Source of the DNA: Pseudomaricurvus sp033283175
Lineage (GTDB): Bacteria; Pseudomonadota; Gammaproteobacteria; Pseudomonadales; Cellvibrionaceae
DNA length: 64,000 nucleotides
Assembly (NCBI GenBank): GCA_033283175.1
Contig: JAWMQM010000003.1
Span: 1 to 64,000 of the forward strand
Direction: 5' to 3'
Numbering within the stretch: position 1 is the stretch's first letter; each line of letters starts with the position of its first letter. Under the pieces are notes generated by a model, which was given only the letters and a program-made list of their open reading frames with translations, did not search any database and had not been told where the DNA came from. Made by a program: the position numbers and the translations under genes. Positions 8,678 through 16,346 of the stretch are shown in pieces.

Positions 8678-10405
8678 ATGTGCCGTCGTTGGCTCGCGAC
8701 ACTCCTCTCATTTGCCCTGCTTGTTAGCCCACTGCCACTGCTGGCCGCCAACAGCGAACCCATCATCCGCTATGACAGCATTCACCATCCGGTGGTCAGC
8801 GACGACGGCATGGTCGCCACCCAGCACCGCATTGCCAGTGAGGTGGGGGCGGATATCCTCTCCGCCGGCGGTAACGCCGTTGATGCGGCTGTCGCAGTGG
8901 GCTTTGCCCTCGCGGTAGTGCTGCCCCGTGCCGGTAACCTGGGCGGCGGTGGTTTTATGCTGATCCATCTCGCAGATGAGGGCAAAACCATCGCCCTGGA
9001 TTACCGGGAGATGGCACCAGCGGCGGCACACCGGGATCTGTTTATCGGCAGCGATGGTGAGGTGGATGGGGAGAAGGCGCGTTTCTCCCATGCCGCAGCC
9101 GGTGTGCCGGGCACCGTGGCGGGCCTGCTGCACGCCCAGCAACGCTACGGTCGCCTGCCACTGAGAACCGTGATCAAACCCGCTATTAAGCTGGCGGAGA
9201 AGGGCTTTCCGGTTACCCGGGACCTGGCGGAAAAGCTGGCCGAGGCTGGTCGGTTGCAGGCCAATGCCGAGAGCCGGCGTGTCTACTACCGCCAGGACGG
9301 CAGCGCCTACCAACCGGGTGAAGTGCTGCGACAGCCGGACCTGGCCTGGAGCCTGAAGCAGATACAGCGCCATGGCGCCGCCGCGTTTTACGATGGTGCC
9401 ATCGCCGGGCGCATAGTGGCAGAGATGGAGGCCCATGAGGGCCTGATCACCCGCGACGACCTGCGCAACTATCAGGTGGTGGAGCGCCAGCCGGTGGTGG
9501 GTAGTTATCACGGCTACACCATTGCCTCCATGCCGCCTCCCAGCTCTGGCGGTGTGCACCTGGTACAGCTGCTGAACATTCTGGAAAACTTCCCAATGCA
9601 GAGCATGGGCGCCAACAGCGCCGCCGCTGTGCATACCATGACCGAAGCCATGAAATGGGCCTACGCCGACCGCTCGGTCTATCTGGGGGATCCCGACTAT
9701 GTGGATGTGCCGGTGGCAGCTCTGACGGACAAGGCTTACGCCAGACGAATTGCGGCGTCCATTGACGCTGATAAGGCGCTGTCTTCCGAGGCGATCAAGC
9801 CGGGGGCGAAGCTGGGTTATGAGAGTCCGGATACGACCCACTATTCGGTGGTGGATCGGGAGGGTAACGCGGTGGCCAATACCTACACCCTCAACTTCTC
9901 CTTTGGTTCCGGCATTACCGTGCCGGGGACAGGGATCCTGCTCAACAACGAGATGGACGATTTTTCCTCCAAACCCGGTGTGCCCAACGCCTACGGCTTG
10001 ATCGGTGCCGAAGCCAATGCCATCGCCCCGGGCAAGCGTCCCCTCAGTTCCATGACGCCCACACTGGTACTGCAGGATGGCAAGCCGGTGCTGGTGACCG
10101 GCAGCCCCGGTGGCAGCCGCATTATCACCACGGTTTTGCAGGTGATGGTGAATGTGCTGGACCACCACATGAATATGGCGGAGGCGGTGCATCAACCGCG
10201 CTTTCATCACCAGTGGCAGCCGGATACGCTGTTTGTGGAGCCGGGTTTCAGCATCGATACCCTTCGCCTGCTGGAGGCGAAGGGTCATAAAGTGCAGCAG
10301 GTCAGTACCATGGGCAGCGCCCAGTCGATTCTGCTGCAGAAGGGCGTCAGCTATGGCGCGGCCGATCCCCGCAAGCCCGACGCAGCAGTGGCGGCGCCGC
10401 GCTAG
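8678..10405 (+). CDS. ggt: Gamma-glutamyltransferase (glutathione hydrolase)
   Basis: Periplasmic gamma-glutamyltranspeptidase of 575 residues that cleaves glutathione and gamma-glutamyl amides and matures by self-cleavage into two subunits. An N-terminal signal peptide (WLATLLSFALLVSPLPLLAA) is followed by GGNAVDAAVAVGFAL and GNLGGGGFM. The self-cleavage and catalytic Thr is the first Thr of TTHYSVVD, about residue 386. GSPGGSRIITT is the conserved late motif. The ATG at 8678 has GGAG 9 bases upstream and starts right at the signal peptide; a GTG at 8642 is less likely. It converges on argF across a bidirectional terminator. Confidence 0.95.
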   Translation: MCRRWLATLLSFALLVSPLPLLAANSEPIIRYDSIHHPVVSDDGMVATQHRIASEVGADILSAGGNAVDAAVAVGFALAVVLPRAGNLGGGGFMLIHLADEGKTIALDYREMAPAAAHRDLFIGSDGEVDGEKARFSHAAAGVPGTVAGLLHAQQRYGRLPLRTVIKPAIKLAEKGFPVTRDLAEKLAEAGRLQANAESRRVYYRQDGSAYQPGEVLRQPDLAWSLKQIQRHGAAAFYDGAIAGRIVAEMEAHEGLITRDDLRNYQVVERQPVVGSYHGYTIASMPPPSSGGVHLVQLLNILENFPMQSMGANSAAAVHTMTEAMKWAYADRSVYLGDPDYVDVPVAALTDKAYARRIAASIDADKALSSEAIKPGAKLGYESPDTTHYSVVDREGNAVANTYTLNFSFGSGITVPGTGILLNNEMDDFSSKPGVPNAYGLIGAEANAIAPGKRPLSSMTPTLVLQDGKPVLVTGSPGGSRIITTVLQVMVNVLDHHMNMAEAVHQPRFHHQWQPDTLFVEPGFSIDTLRLLEAKGHKVQQVSTMGSAQSILLQKGVSYGAADPRKPDAAVAAPR

Positions 10406-10427
10406 GCTGGGCCCGTTCAGCCCAAGA

Positions 10428-10458
10428 CAAAAAAGCCGGCATTATGCCGGCTTTTTTG
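10428..10458. terminator. Bidirectional terminator between ggt and argF
   Basis: AAAAAAGCCGGCATtatGCCGGCTTTTTT: a GC-rich stem flanked by A run and T run, so it can stop transcription from both sides. It lies between two convergent genes. Confidence 0.9.
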
Positions 10459-10485
10459 TGGGGGACGATCCTGTGCAGGATGTAC

Positions 10486-11397
10486 TCAGTTGTGCAGCAG
10501 CAAAAACTCCATCAGTGCTTTCTGCGCGTGCAGGCGGTTTTCGGCTTCGTCCCACACTACGGAGATCTTCTCGTCTTCCAGCAGGTCGGCGCTCACCTCT
10601 TCGCCACGGTGGGCGGGCAGGCAGTGCATGAAGATGGCGTCGTCGTGAGCCAGCGCCATCAGTTCGTGATTGACCTCGTAGCCGGCAAACTGCTGCTCGC
10701 GGTGGGCCTGTTCCTCTTCCTGGCCCATGGAGGCCCAGACGTCGGTGACCACCCAGTCGGCACCGGTGACAGCCTCCCGTGGATCACGGGTAATGGTGAT
10801 GCGGTCGGCGTTGGCGGCTACCAGCTCCGGATCCGGGTCGAAGCCTTCGGGGCAGGCGATATTGAGTTTGAAATCGCACATGGCAGCGGCGTTGATGTAG
10901 GAGTGACACATGTTGTTGCCATCACCGATCCAGGCCACGGTTTTGCCCTTGGGATCGCCGCGGTGTTCGACATAGGTCTGGATATCCGCCAGCAGCTGAC
11001 ACGGGTGGAAGTCGTCGGTCAGGGCGTTGATCACCGGCACCCTGGAGTAGGCGGCAAACCGCTCGATCTTGTCGTGGCCGAAGGTGCGAATCATGATGAT
11101 GTCCACCATGCGCGACAGTACCCGCGCGGAGTCCTCAATGGGCTCGCCGCGACCCAGCTGGGTATCCCGCGGTGACAGGAACAGCGCGGAGCCGCCCATC
11201 TGCGCCATACCCGCTTCAAACGAGACACGGGTACGGGTGGAGGACTTCTCGAAAATCATCCCCAGCACCTTGCCATGGAAGGGTTCACCGGCGGTGCCTT
11301 CGCGATGTTGTGCCTTCATTTCGATGGCGCGGGCGATGATCTGCTGCAGTTCGGTAGGGCTCAGATCCTTAAGGGTCAAAAAGTGTCTGACGGTCAT
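10486..11397 (-). CDS. argF: Ornithine carbamoyltransferase
   Basis: Cytosolic arginine-biosynthesis enzyme of 303 residues, joining ornithine and carbamoyl phosphate into citrulline. The carbamoyl-phosphate motif SSTRTR is at 52-57, DDFHPCQ binds substrate near 125-131, and HCLPAHRGEEV near the C-terminus is the ornithine-binding signature. Its ATG overlaps the end of argD by four bases (ATGA), so the two are translationally coupled in one operon. Confidence 0.97.
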   Translation of the reverse strand: MTVRHFLTLKDLSPTELQQIIARAIEMKAQHREGTAGEPFHGKVLGMIFEKSSTRTRVSFEAGMAQMGGSALFLSPRDTQLGRGEPIEDSARVLSRMVDIIMIRTFGHDKIERFAAYSRVPVINALTDDFHPCQLLADIQTYVEHRGDPKGKTVAWIGDGNNMCHSYINAAAMCDFKLNIACPEGFDPDPELVAANADRITITRDPREAVTGADWVVTDVWASMGQEEEQAHREQQFAGYEVNHELMALAHDDAIFMHCLPAHRGEEVSADLLEDEKISVVWDEAENRLHAQKALMEFLLLHN

Positions 11398-12572
11398 GGG
11401 GCGACCTCCTGGAAATTCTCAATCAGCTGGCACACTACCCGCAGGATCTCATCGGCATTTTCACGGGTGATGGTCAGCGGTGGCAGCAGGCGAATGGTAT
11501 TGCCGGCGGTAACGTTAATAAGCAGGCCGGCGTCGTCGGCCGCGGCTACCAGCTCACCGCAGTCACGGTTCAGCTCGATACCCAGCAGCAAGCCCATGCC
11601 ACGGATGTCGGTGACCTTGGCATTGCCTTGCAGGGCTTCACGGAAGCTCTGCAGCAAATAGAGACCCTGTTCACGGGCGTTGGCGATCAGCTGTTCCTGT
11701 TGCAGAGTCTCCAGCACCGCAGCTGCCACATGGCACACCAGCGGGTTGCCGCCGTAGGTGGAGCCGTGGTTACCGGGTTGCAGTATGTCGCCAGCTTTAC
11801 CGCGAGCCAGGCAGGCGCCGATGGGCAGGCCGTTGCCGAGCCCCTTGGCGGTGGTGACCACATCCGGCTTGATGTTGGTGTGCTGGAACGCAAACAGTTC
11901 GCCGCTGCGGCCGTTGCCGGTCTGGATCTCGTCCAGCATCAGCAGCCAGCCACGCTCATCACAGAGTGAGCGCAGTTGCGTCAGGTAGTCGTCGGCGGGA
12001 ACGCGGATACCGCCCTCGCCCTGTACCGGTTCCACCAGTACGGCGACGATGTTGTCATTCTCCAGTGCGGCAACCGCCGCCACGTCATCAAACGGCACCT
12101 GCACGAACCCTTCCAGCAGCGGAGCAAAGCCGGTCTTGACCTTGGCATTGCCGGTGGCGGTGAGGGTGGCCATGGTGCGGCCGTGGAAACTGCCCGCCAT
12201 GGTGACGATGGTGGGACAACTTACGCCCTTGTCATTACCGTACTTGCGCGCGATCTTGATGGCGGCTTCGTTGGCTTCGGCACCGGAGTTGGAAAAGAAC
12301 ACGTTGTCCATGCCGCTCAGTTCACAGAGCTGTTGTGCCAGCTGCTGCTGCGGCAGGGTATTGTAGAGATTGGAGCAGTGCACCAGGGTTGCAGCCTGTT
12401 CGCTGACCGCTTTGGTCACCGCCGGGTGGGCGTGTCCCAGACCACAGACAGCGATGCCGCTGAGGGCGTCAAGATAGCGTCGGCCCTGGTCGTCCCATAC
12501 GTAGACGCCTTCACCTTTTACCAACGTGAGTTTGCGCTCACCGTAGGTATTCATCAGGGCTGTAGTGGCCAT
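11394..12572 (-). CDS. argD: Acetylornithine aminotransferase
   Basis: PLP enzyme of 392 residues converting N-acetylglutamate semialdehyde to N-acetylornithine, possibly also the DapC reaction in lysine synthesis. Seen: RRYLDALSGIAVCGLGHAHP, SNSGAEANEAAIK, and the PLP lysine in TTAKGLGNGLPIGA. The frame stays open 72 codons further upstream, but the ATG at 12572 has GAGGAG 7 bases before it and fits the family start. First gene of argD-argF. Its leader holds stacked hairpins, described separately. Confidence 0.96.
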   Translation of the reverse strand: MATTALMNTYGERKLTLVKGEGVYVWDDQGRRYLDALSGIAVCGLGHAHPAVTKAVSEQAATLVHCSNLYNTLPQQQLAQQLCELSGMDNVFFSNSGAEANEAAIKIARKYGNDKGVSCPTIVTMAGSFHGRTMATLTATGNAKVKTGFAPLLEGFVQVPFDDVAAVAALENDNIVAVLVEPVQGEGGIRVPADDYLTQLRSLCDERGWLLMLDEIQTGNGRSGELFAFQHTNIKPDVVTTAKGLGNGLPIGACLARGKAGDILQPGNHGSTYGGNPLVCHVAAAVLETLQQEQLIANAREQGLYLLQSFREALQGNAKVTDIRGMGLLLGIELNRDCGELVAAADDAGLLINVTAGNTIRLLPPLTITRENADEILRVVCQLIENFQEVAP

Positions 12573-12585
12573 GCCTGAACTCCTC

Positions 12586-12650
12586 GACTGCCTGGGGCGG
12601 ACGCGTTTGCGCGTCCCGAAAACAAAAACAGGCAGCCTGCAAGCTGCCTG
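12586..12650 (-). promoter_or_regulatory. Structured argD leader, candidate attenuator
   Basis: On the minus strand, CAGGCAGC-ttgcag-GCTGCCTG (12650-12629) is followed by TTTTTGTTTT, which looks like an intrinsic terminator inside the 5' leader. A second hairpin GGACGCG-caaa-CGCGTCC lies next, and a further CAGGCAG (12594-12588) sits just before the GAGGAG ribosome site. The GCTGCCTG arm can pair with either CAGGCAG copy, so two exclusive folds are possible. No short Arg-rich leader peptide is seen. Regulation by this device is inference. Confidence 0.5.
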
Positions 12651-12663
12651 ACGCGAAAGCGAG

Positions 12664-12692
12664 ATACTATAAGCTATCGCAGGGGTTGGCAA
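12664..12692 (-). promoter_or_regulatory. Candidate argD promoter
   Basis: Minus strand TTGCCA (12692-12687), then TAGTAT with a 17-base gap, or the better TATAGT with a 15-base gap. Transcription would start about 80 bases before the argD ATG, so the leader hairpins would be transcribed. Called by eye. Confidence 0.4.
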
Positions 12693-12907
12693 TGCCGTGG
12701 CAGGCCCAATGCCGCGGCCTGTGGCACGGGAAAGATTCGCAGCCAAAACGGGAGTAGGGTAGAATGGGCGGCAATACCTGAGTGCCAAACTTGGTTATGG
12801 CACAAGCCGGGGAATCGCTCTCCCGCAACGGAATCGGGTCGGCGGTGTGCAGCTGACCCACAGGTTTTCATACAATGCATTTGATTCACGAGAGGTCTGA
12901 GTTGTCT

Positions 12908-13234
12908 ATGGATATCATGGATACCATCAAGAAGCAGGTAGAGGAAAACGCCGTTATTCTCTACATGAAGGGTTCCCCCAATGCACCGCAGTGTGGTTTC
13001 TCCATGCGTACCGTGCAGGCGGTCATGGCTTGCGGTCAGCGCTTTGCCTACGTCGACGTGCTCTCCAACCCCGATATCCGCACCAATCTGCCCAAGTACG
13101 CCAACTGGCCAACCTTTCCGCAGCTGTGGATCAACGGCGAGCTGGTCGGCGGCTGTGACATCGTTACTGAGTTGCATGAAAGTGGCGAGCTGAAGCCAAT
13201 GATCGACGCCGCTGTCGGTACAACCGAGAGCTGA
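12908..13234 (+). CDS. grxD: Grx4-type monothiol glutaredoxin
   Basis: Small cytosolic protein of 108 residues with the monothiol active site CGFS at 29-32, preceded by the glutathione-contact KGSPNAPQ. These proteins bind a bridging [2Fe-2S] cluster with glutathione and pass clusters on or sense iron status. WPTFPQLWINGELVGGCDI is the conserved second half. The ATG at 12908 gives the usual length; an in-frame ATG 33 bases upstream would add a non-conserved leader. It is followed by a strong terminator, so it is a single-gene unit. Confidence 0.95.
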   Translation: MDIMDTIKKQVEENAVILYMKGSPNAPQCGFSMRTVQAVMACGQRFAYVDVLSNPDIRTNLPKYANWPTFPQLWINGELVGGCDIVTELHESGELKPMIDAAVGTTES

Positions 13235-13280
13235 TAGCGGTCGCTTTTTCGCCATCCTGTGGTGGCGAAAGCAGAACCGT

Positions 13281-13309
13281 AAAAAAGGCCGCAATGCGCG
13301 GCCTTTTTT
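13281..13309 (+). terminator. grxD intrinsic terminator
   Basis: AAAAAAGGCCGC-aatg-CGCGGCCTTTTTT, a perfect GC stem with T run, 46 bases after the grxD stop. A run on the other side makes it potentially bidirectional. Confidence 0.9.
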
Positions 13310-13462
13310 GCGTCCTGCCGGTGGCTATAGCCGGGGCTTTCCCTGTCACTGGCGGGCGATGATCTCCAGGCGCGCCCCGTCATCCCGAACACCTTTCTCA
13401 CGTAACCCCCCCCTTTACTATCGCCGGGAGTCAAACGCTCGTTGGGCGAAATTTTCTGTAAT

Positions 13463-13495
13463 AATATTGAAAAACATTCTCAATCCCATTAAATT
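13463..13495 (+). promoter_or_regulatory. Porin promoter with overlapping Fur-box-like operator
   Basis: TTGAAA (13467-13472), a 17-base gap and TAAATT (13490-13495) form a candidate sigma70 promoter. The 19 bases at 13463-13481 match the E. coli Fur consensus GATAATGATAATCATTATC at 14 of 19 positions by hand count and cover the -35 box, where Fur binding would block transcription. Iron control is inference. Confidence 0.5.
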
Positions 13496-13598
13496 TAACT
13501 CTCGTAATTAAGTTTTATTGGGGTGATAGGCAAGGGCTATTTGGGGCGCCTGCCTGTCTGGCTTCGTGACAAACCGTAAGAAATTGGGGAATAACATC

Positions 13599-14810
13599 AT
13601 GTGGAAGAAGAGTGTGCTGGCTGTCGCCGTGGGCGCCGCATCATTGGCTGCGCAGGCGCAGCAGACGCCGTCTATGGAAGAGATGTGGCAGCTGATCCAG
13701 CAGCAACAGGCCGAAATCAAGGAGCTGAAATCCCAGCTCAACAAGACTGACAACAAGCTGCAGGTTACCGAGCAAAAGCTGGATGCCACCGCCGATGCGG
13801 TTGAGCAGGGCGTAGCTGTTGGCAGCAATGAGAAGCTGGCAAAGCTGGCTTCCTGGGCTGAAAAGACCTCTATTGGAGGCTATGGCGAGCACCACTTTAA
13901 CCACAAAGAAGACGGTGATGATCAGATTGATGCCCACCGTTATGTGCTGTATATCGGACATCAGTTCACAGATAAGGTGCGCTTTTTCTCCGAGTTTGAG
14001 CTGGAGCACTCGCTGGCCGGCGACGGCAAGCCCGGTGAAGTGGAGCTGGAGCAGGCCTATATCGAGTACGATTTCGCTGAAAAACACAGCGTACAGATCG
14101 GTCAGTTCCTGATGCCGGTGGGTATCCTCAACGAAACCCACGAGCCGGACACGTTCTACGGTACCGAGCGCAATAAAGTGGAAGCCGAAGTCATTCCTGC
14201 TACCTGGTGGGAAGCCGGTGTGATGGCGCTGGGTGAGATCGCCCCGGGCCTGAGCTACAACGCTGCTGTTCACAGTGGACTGAAGACTGACAACTTCCGT
14301 ATTCGCAGCGGCCGCCAGAAAAACGCTGAAGCAACAGCGGAGGATCTGGCATTCACCGGTCGCCTGAAGTACACCGGTATCCAGGGCCTGGAGCTGGCAG
14401 CAACCTACCAGTACCAGCAGGATATCGCCCAGGGCTTGCTGACCGAGTCTGCCGAGGCGTCCCTGATGGAAGCCCATGCGATCTACAACATCGGTGGCTT
14501 CGGCGTACGCGCACTGTGGGCTGAGTGGGATATCGACGGCGCTGATTTTGAAGCCGCCGAAGCTGACACCCAGAGCGGTTGGTACCTGGAGCCCTCCTAC
14601 AAGTTTACCGACAAGCTGGGTGTATTTGTGCGCTACAGCGAGTGGGATCGCGGCGACAAGATGCTGTCCGACATCGATTACAAAGCCTACGACTACGGTA
14701 TCAACTACTGGATTCACCCGCAGGTGGTGCTGAAAGCGGACTACACCGATACCGTTGGTAAGAACGATGAAGGCGATGCCCTGAACCTGGGTGTGGGCTG
14801 GTCTTTCTGA
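13599..14810 (+). CDS. OprP/OprO-family outer-membrane porin
   Basis: Porin of 403 residues. Signal peptide MWKKSVLAVAVGAASLAAQA, then a polar coiled-coil segment (about 24-65, rich in Gln, Lys and Leu) as in trimeric phosphate-selective-type porins, then a beta-barrel of alternating strands ending in LNLGVGWSF with the C-terminal Phe used by the BAM machinery. The family includes phosphate and other anion channels; the solute here is not readable. GGGGA lies 8 bases before the ATG. The promoter carries a Fur-like box and the two downstream genes are redox-type, so iron or ligand uptake is worth considering. Confidence 0.88.
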   Translation: MWKKSVLAVAVGAASLAAQAQQTPSMEEMWQLIQQQQAEIKELKSQLNKTDNKLQVTEQKLDATADAVEQGVAVGSNEKLAKLASWAEKTSIGGYGEHHFNHKEDGDDQIDAHRYVLYIGHQFTDKVRFFSEFELEHSLAGDGKPGEVELEQAYIEYDFAEKHSVQIGQFLMPVGILNETHEPDTFYGTERNKVEAEVIPATWWEAGVMALGEIAPGLSYNAAVHSGLKTDNFRIRSGRQKNAEATAEDLAFTGRLKYTGIQGLELAATYQYQQDIAQGLLTESAEASLMEAHAIYNIGGFGVRALWAEWDIDGADFEAAEADTQSGWYLEPSYKFTDKLGVFVRYSEWDRGDKMLSDIDYKAYDYGINYWIHPQVVLKADYTDTVGKNDEGDALNLGVGWSF

Positions 14811-14835
14811 TCGAGGTATCGCACCTGAAGCAAAA

Positions 14836-14867
14836 CACCGGGGCGCCTGAGGGCGCCTTTGGTGTGT
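14836..14867 (+). terminator. Hairpin between porin and FMN-binding gene
   Basis: ACACCGGGGCGCC-tga-GGGCGCCTTTGGTGT folds into a long GC stem with only a short T stretch. It could partly terminate or protect the porin mRNA, giving more porin than downstream products. Not a strong terminator. Confidence 0.5.
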
Positions 14868-14885
14868 TCGGCTAGCGGAGTTTCT

Positions 14886-15452
14886 ATGCACAGACTGCTC
14901 ATCACAATGGTGCTTGCGGCGTTGGTCGTGAGCATGCCTGCACAGGCCCAGCGCGGCAGTTTCCTCTCCATGGAAGAGATGCGGCAAAACACCTTTGGCG
15001 AGCAGGCTGCGGCGCTGGAGTGGCAAACCCTGTGGGTGAATCAGGAGCAGCGGGACGCCATTGAGGCGATTCTGGGGCATCGCTTCCACGGTTTGCGCAT
15101 CCGCTACCTGGGCGATGGCCAGAGAACCCTGTGGAAGTTTGAGGAGATCGGCAAGGAGCAGCTGATTACCGTGGGTGTTGTGGTGGACTCTGATCGCATC
15201 GCCAACATTGAGGTGATGGAGTACCGCGAGAGTCGCGGCGGAGAAGTCCGTTACCCCTTCTTTACTGGGCAATTCCAGGGGTTGGGGTTGTTGCCGGAGC
15301 AGGCTCCTGCCCTGGATGGTCATATCGATGGCATCACCGGTGCCACTCTGTCGGTGCGGGCCATGACGAAAATCGCTACACTGGCGCTCTTCTGTCACCA
15401 GCTAACGCCCTTTACTCACCGTGAATCCTCATCGCAGACAGCTGCACGCTAA
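14886..15452 (+). CDS. Exported FMN-binding domain protein
   Basis: Protein of 188 residues with a signal peptide (LLITMVLAALVVSMPAQA) and a C-terminal FMN-binding domain. DGITGATLS near 150-160 matches the Dxx(S/T)GAT motif, in which the Thr receives covalent FMN from ApbE; no apbE is in the window. Such proteins relay electrons outside the cytoplasm. CGGAG 6 bases before the ATG supports the start. Its end overlaps the start of the PepSY gene, so the two are coupled. Confidence 0.88.
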   Translation: MHRLLITMVLAALVVSMPAQAQRGSFLSMEEMRQNTFGEQAAALEWQTLWVNQEQRDAIEAILGHRFHGLRIRYLGDGQRTLWKFEEIGKEQLITVGVVVDSDRIANIEVMEYRESRGGEVRYPFFTGQFQGLGLLPEQAPALDGHIDGITGATLSVRAMTKIATLALFCHQLTPFTHRESSSQTAAR

Positions 15453-16209
15453 ACCTCACCTGCTTCGTCGCCTGCGCCCTGCGCTGTGGCGCTGGCACCG
15501 TCGTATCGGTCTGTTTGCGATGGCCTTTCTGCTGCTGATCAGCGTCACCGGTATTCTGTTGAACCACACCTCCTCCCTGCATCTGGGCAGCCAGCCGGTG
15601 AGGCAGCCGTGGTTGCTCGCCCTGTACGGCCTCGACCTGCCCGATATCCGCAGCTACCAGGTGGGTGAGCAGTGGCTGGCCGGCGATGCACTGGGACAGC
15701 TCTATCTGCAGGGTGAACCGCTGTCGCAGTGCAATGGCTCCCTGCAGGGGGCCGTGGCGCTGGGGGATTTGGTGCTGCTGGCCTGTACCCGCGAGTTGCT
15801 GCTGTTAACAGCGACGGGAGAGGTGGTCGAGCGGCTGGATGGAGATTTCGGCCTGCCGCTGCCATTGAGCGCTGCAGGGCAGTGCGGCGACCGCGTCTGC
15901 CTGCGGAGCCAGGGGCAGGCCTATCTGGTGGATCTGGAACAGTTGCAGTGGTTGCCGGCTGTGGATGCAGCGGTCCAATGGGGCGAGCCCGGGCTGGCGC
16001 CTGCGGAGCTGCGGAAGCGCTTGCGGGCACATCTGGCAAGCCCGCTCTCCTGGGAAAAGGTCGTACAGGACCTGCACAGTGGTCGCCTGTTTGGGTCGCT
16101 GGGGGTGCTGCTGTTTGATCTGCTCGGTGTGCTGTTTATCTTTCTTGCCCTGAGTGGTCTCTGGTTGTGGTATCGTCCGGGGCGTGGCCGGCGCGAGCTG
16201 GATTCCTGA
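15421..16209 (+). CDS. PepSY-associated TM helix protein
   Basis: Membrane protein of 262 residues. Seen: a basic N-terminus with WRWHRRIGLFAMAFLLLISV, a first TM (about 28-50), a periplasmic region (about 50-215) and a second TM (about 222-245, GVLFIFLALSGLWLWYRP). This layout is typical of the PepSY_TM family, several members of which are heme-binding or act as membrane reductases in iron uptake. The GTG start at 15421 overlaps the preceding FMN-binding gene by 32 bases. The pair plausibly passes electrons across the inner membrane (inference). Confidence 0.83.
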   Translation: MNPHRRQLHAKPHLLRRLRPALWRWHRRIGLFAMAFLLLISVTGILLNHTSSLHLGSQPVRQPWLLALYGLDLPDIRSYQVGEQWLAGDALGQLYLQGEPLSQCNGSLQGAVALGDLVLLACTRELLLLTATGEVVERLDGDFGLPLPLSAAGQCGDRVCLRSQGQAYLVDLEQLQWLPAVDAAVQWGEPGLAPAELRKRLRAHLASPLSWEKVVQDLHSGRLFGSLGVLLFDLLGVLFIFLALSGLWLWYRPGRGRRELDS

Positions 16210-16280
16210 TCGCTGCCCCGTCCGGTGCCCGTAGCTTCTGAGCCAAGAGCCCCTGAGCCAGGAGCCCGGTGGGTTGTGCA

Positions 16281-16311
16281 TTGATGCACTGGCCGCGCAA
16301 ACCAGTACAAT
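16281..16311 (+). promoter_or_regulatory. Candidate promoter of the Ser/Thr kinase gene
   Basis: TTGATG (16281-16286) and TACAAT (16306-16311) with a long 19-base gap, 35 bases before the kinase ATG. Just upstream, GAGCCARGAGCC occurs twice in direct orientation (16240-16251, 16255-16266), a possible binding site. Weak evidence. Confidence 0.3.
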
Positions 16312-16346
16312 TAGCCTTCTGACGCCATCGATCACTGACGCACTGC

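Larger units (their letters stand above)
12573..12907. other. Divergent argD / grxD intergenic region
   Basis: 335 bases holding the argD leader hairpins, a candidate argD promoter at 12664-12692 and the start region of grxD. No gene is seen in it. Confidence 0.7.
13235..13598. other. Intergenic region grxD / porin
   Basis: 364 bases with the grxD terminator at its left and an AT-rich promoter region with a Fur-box-like site at its right. The middle (about 13310-13440) shows no feature. Confidence 0.7.

Noticed and set aside
6259..8766. 835-codon open frame antisense to the RND exporter gene
   Set aside because: Its translation is rich in His, Gln, Arg and Gly with no motif, signal or repeat structure; it mirrors the high-GC third-position bias of the real gene.
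13641..15398. 585-codon antisense frame across the porin and FMN-binding genes
   Set aside because: It spans two clearly coding genes on the other strand and their intergenic hairpin, with no recognisable domain.
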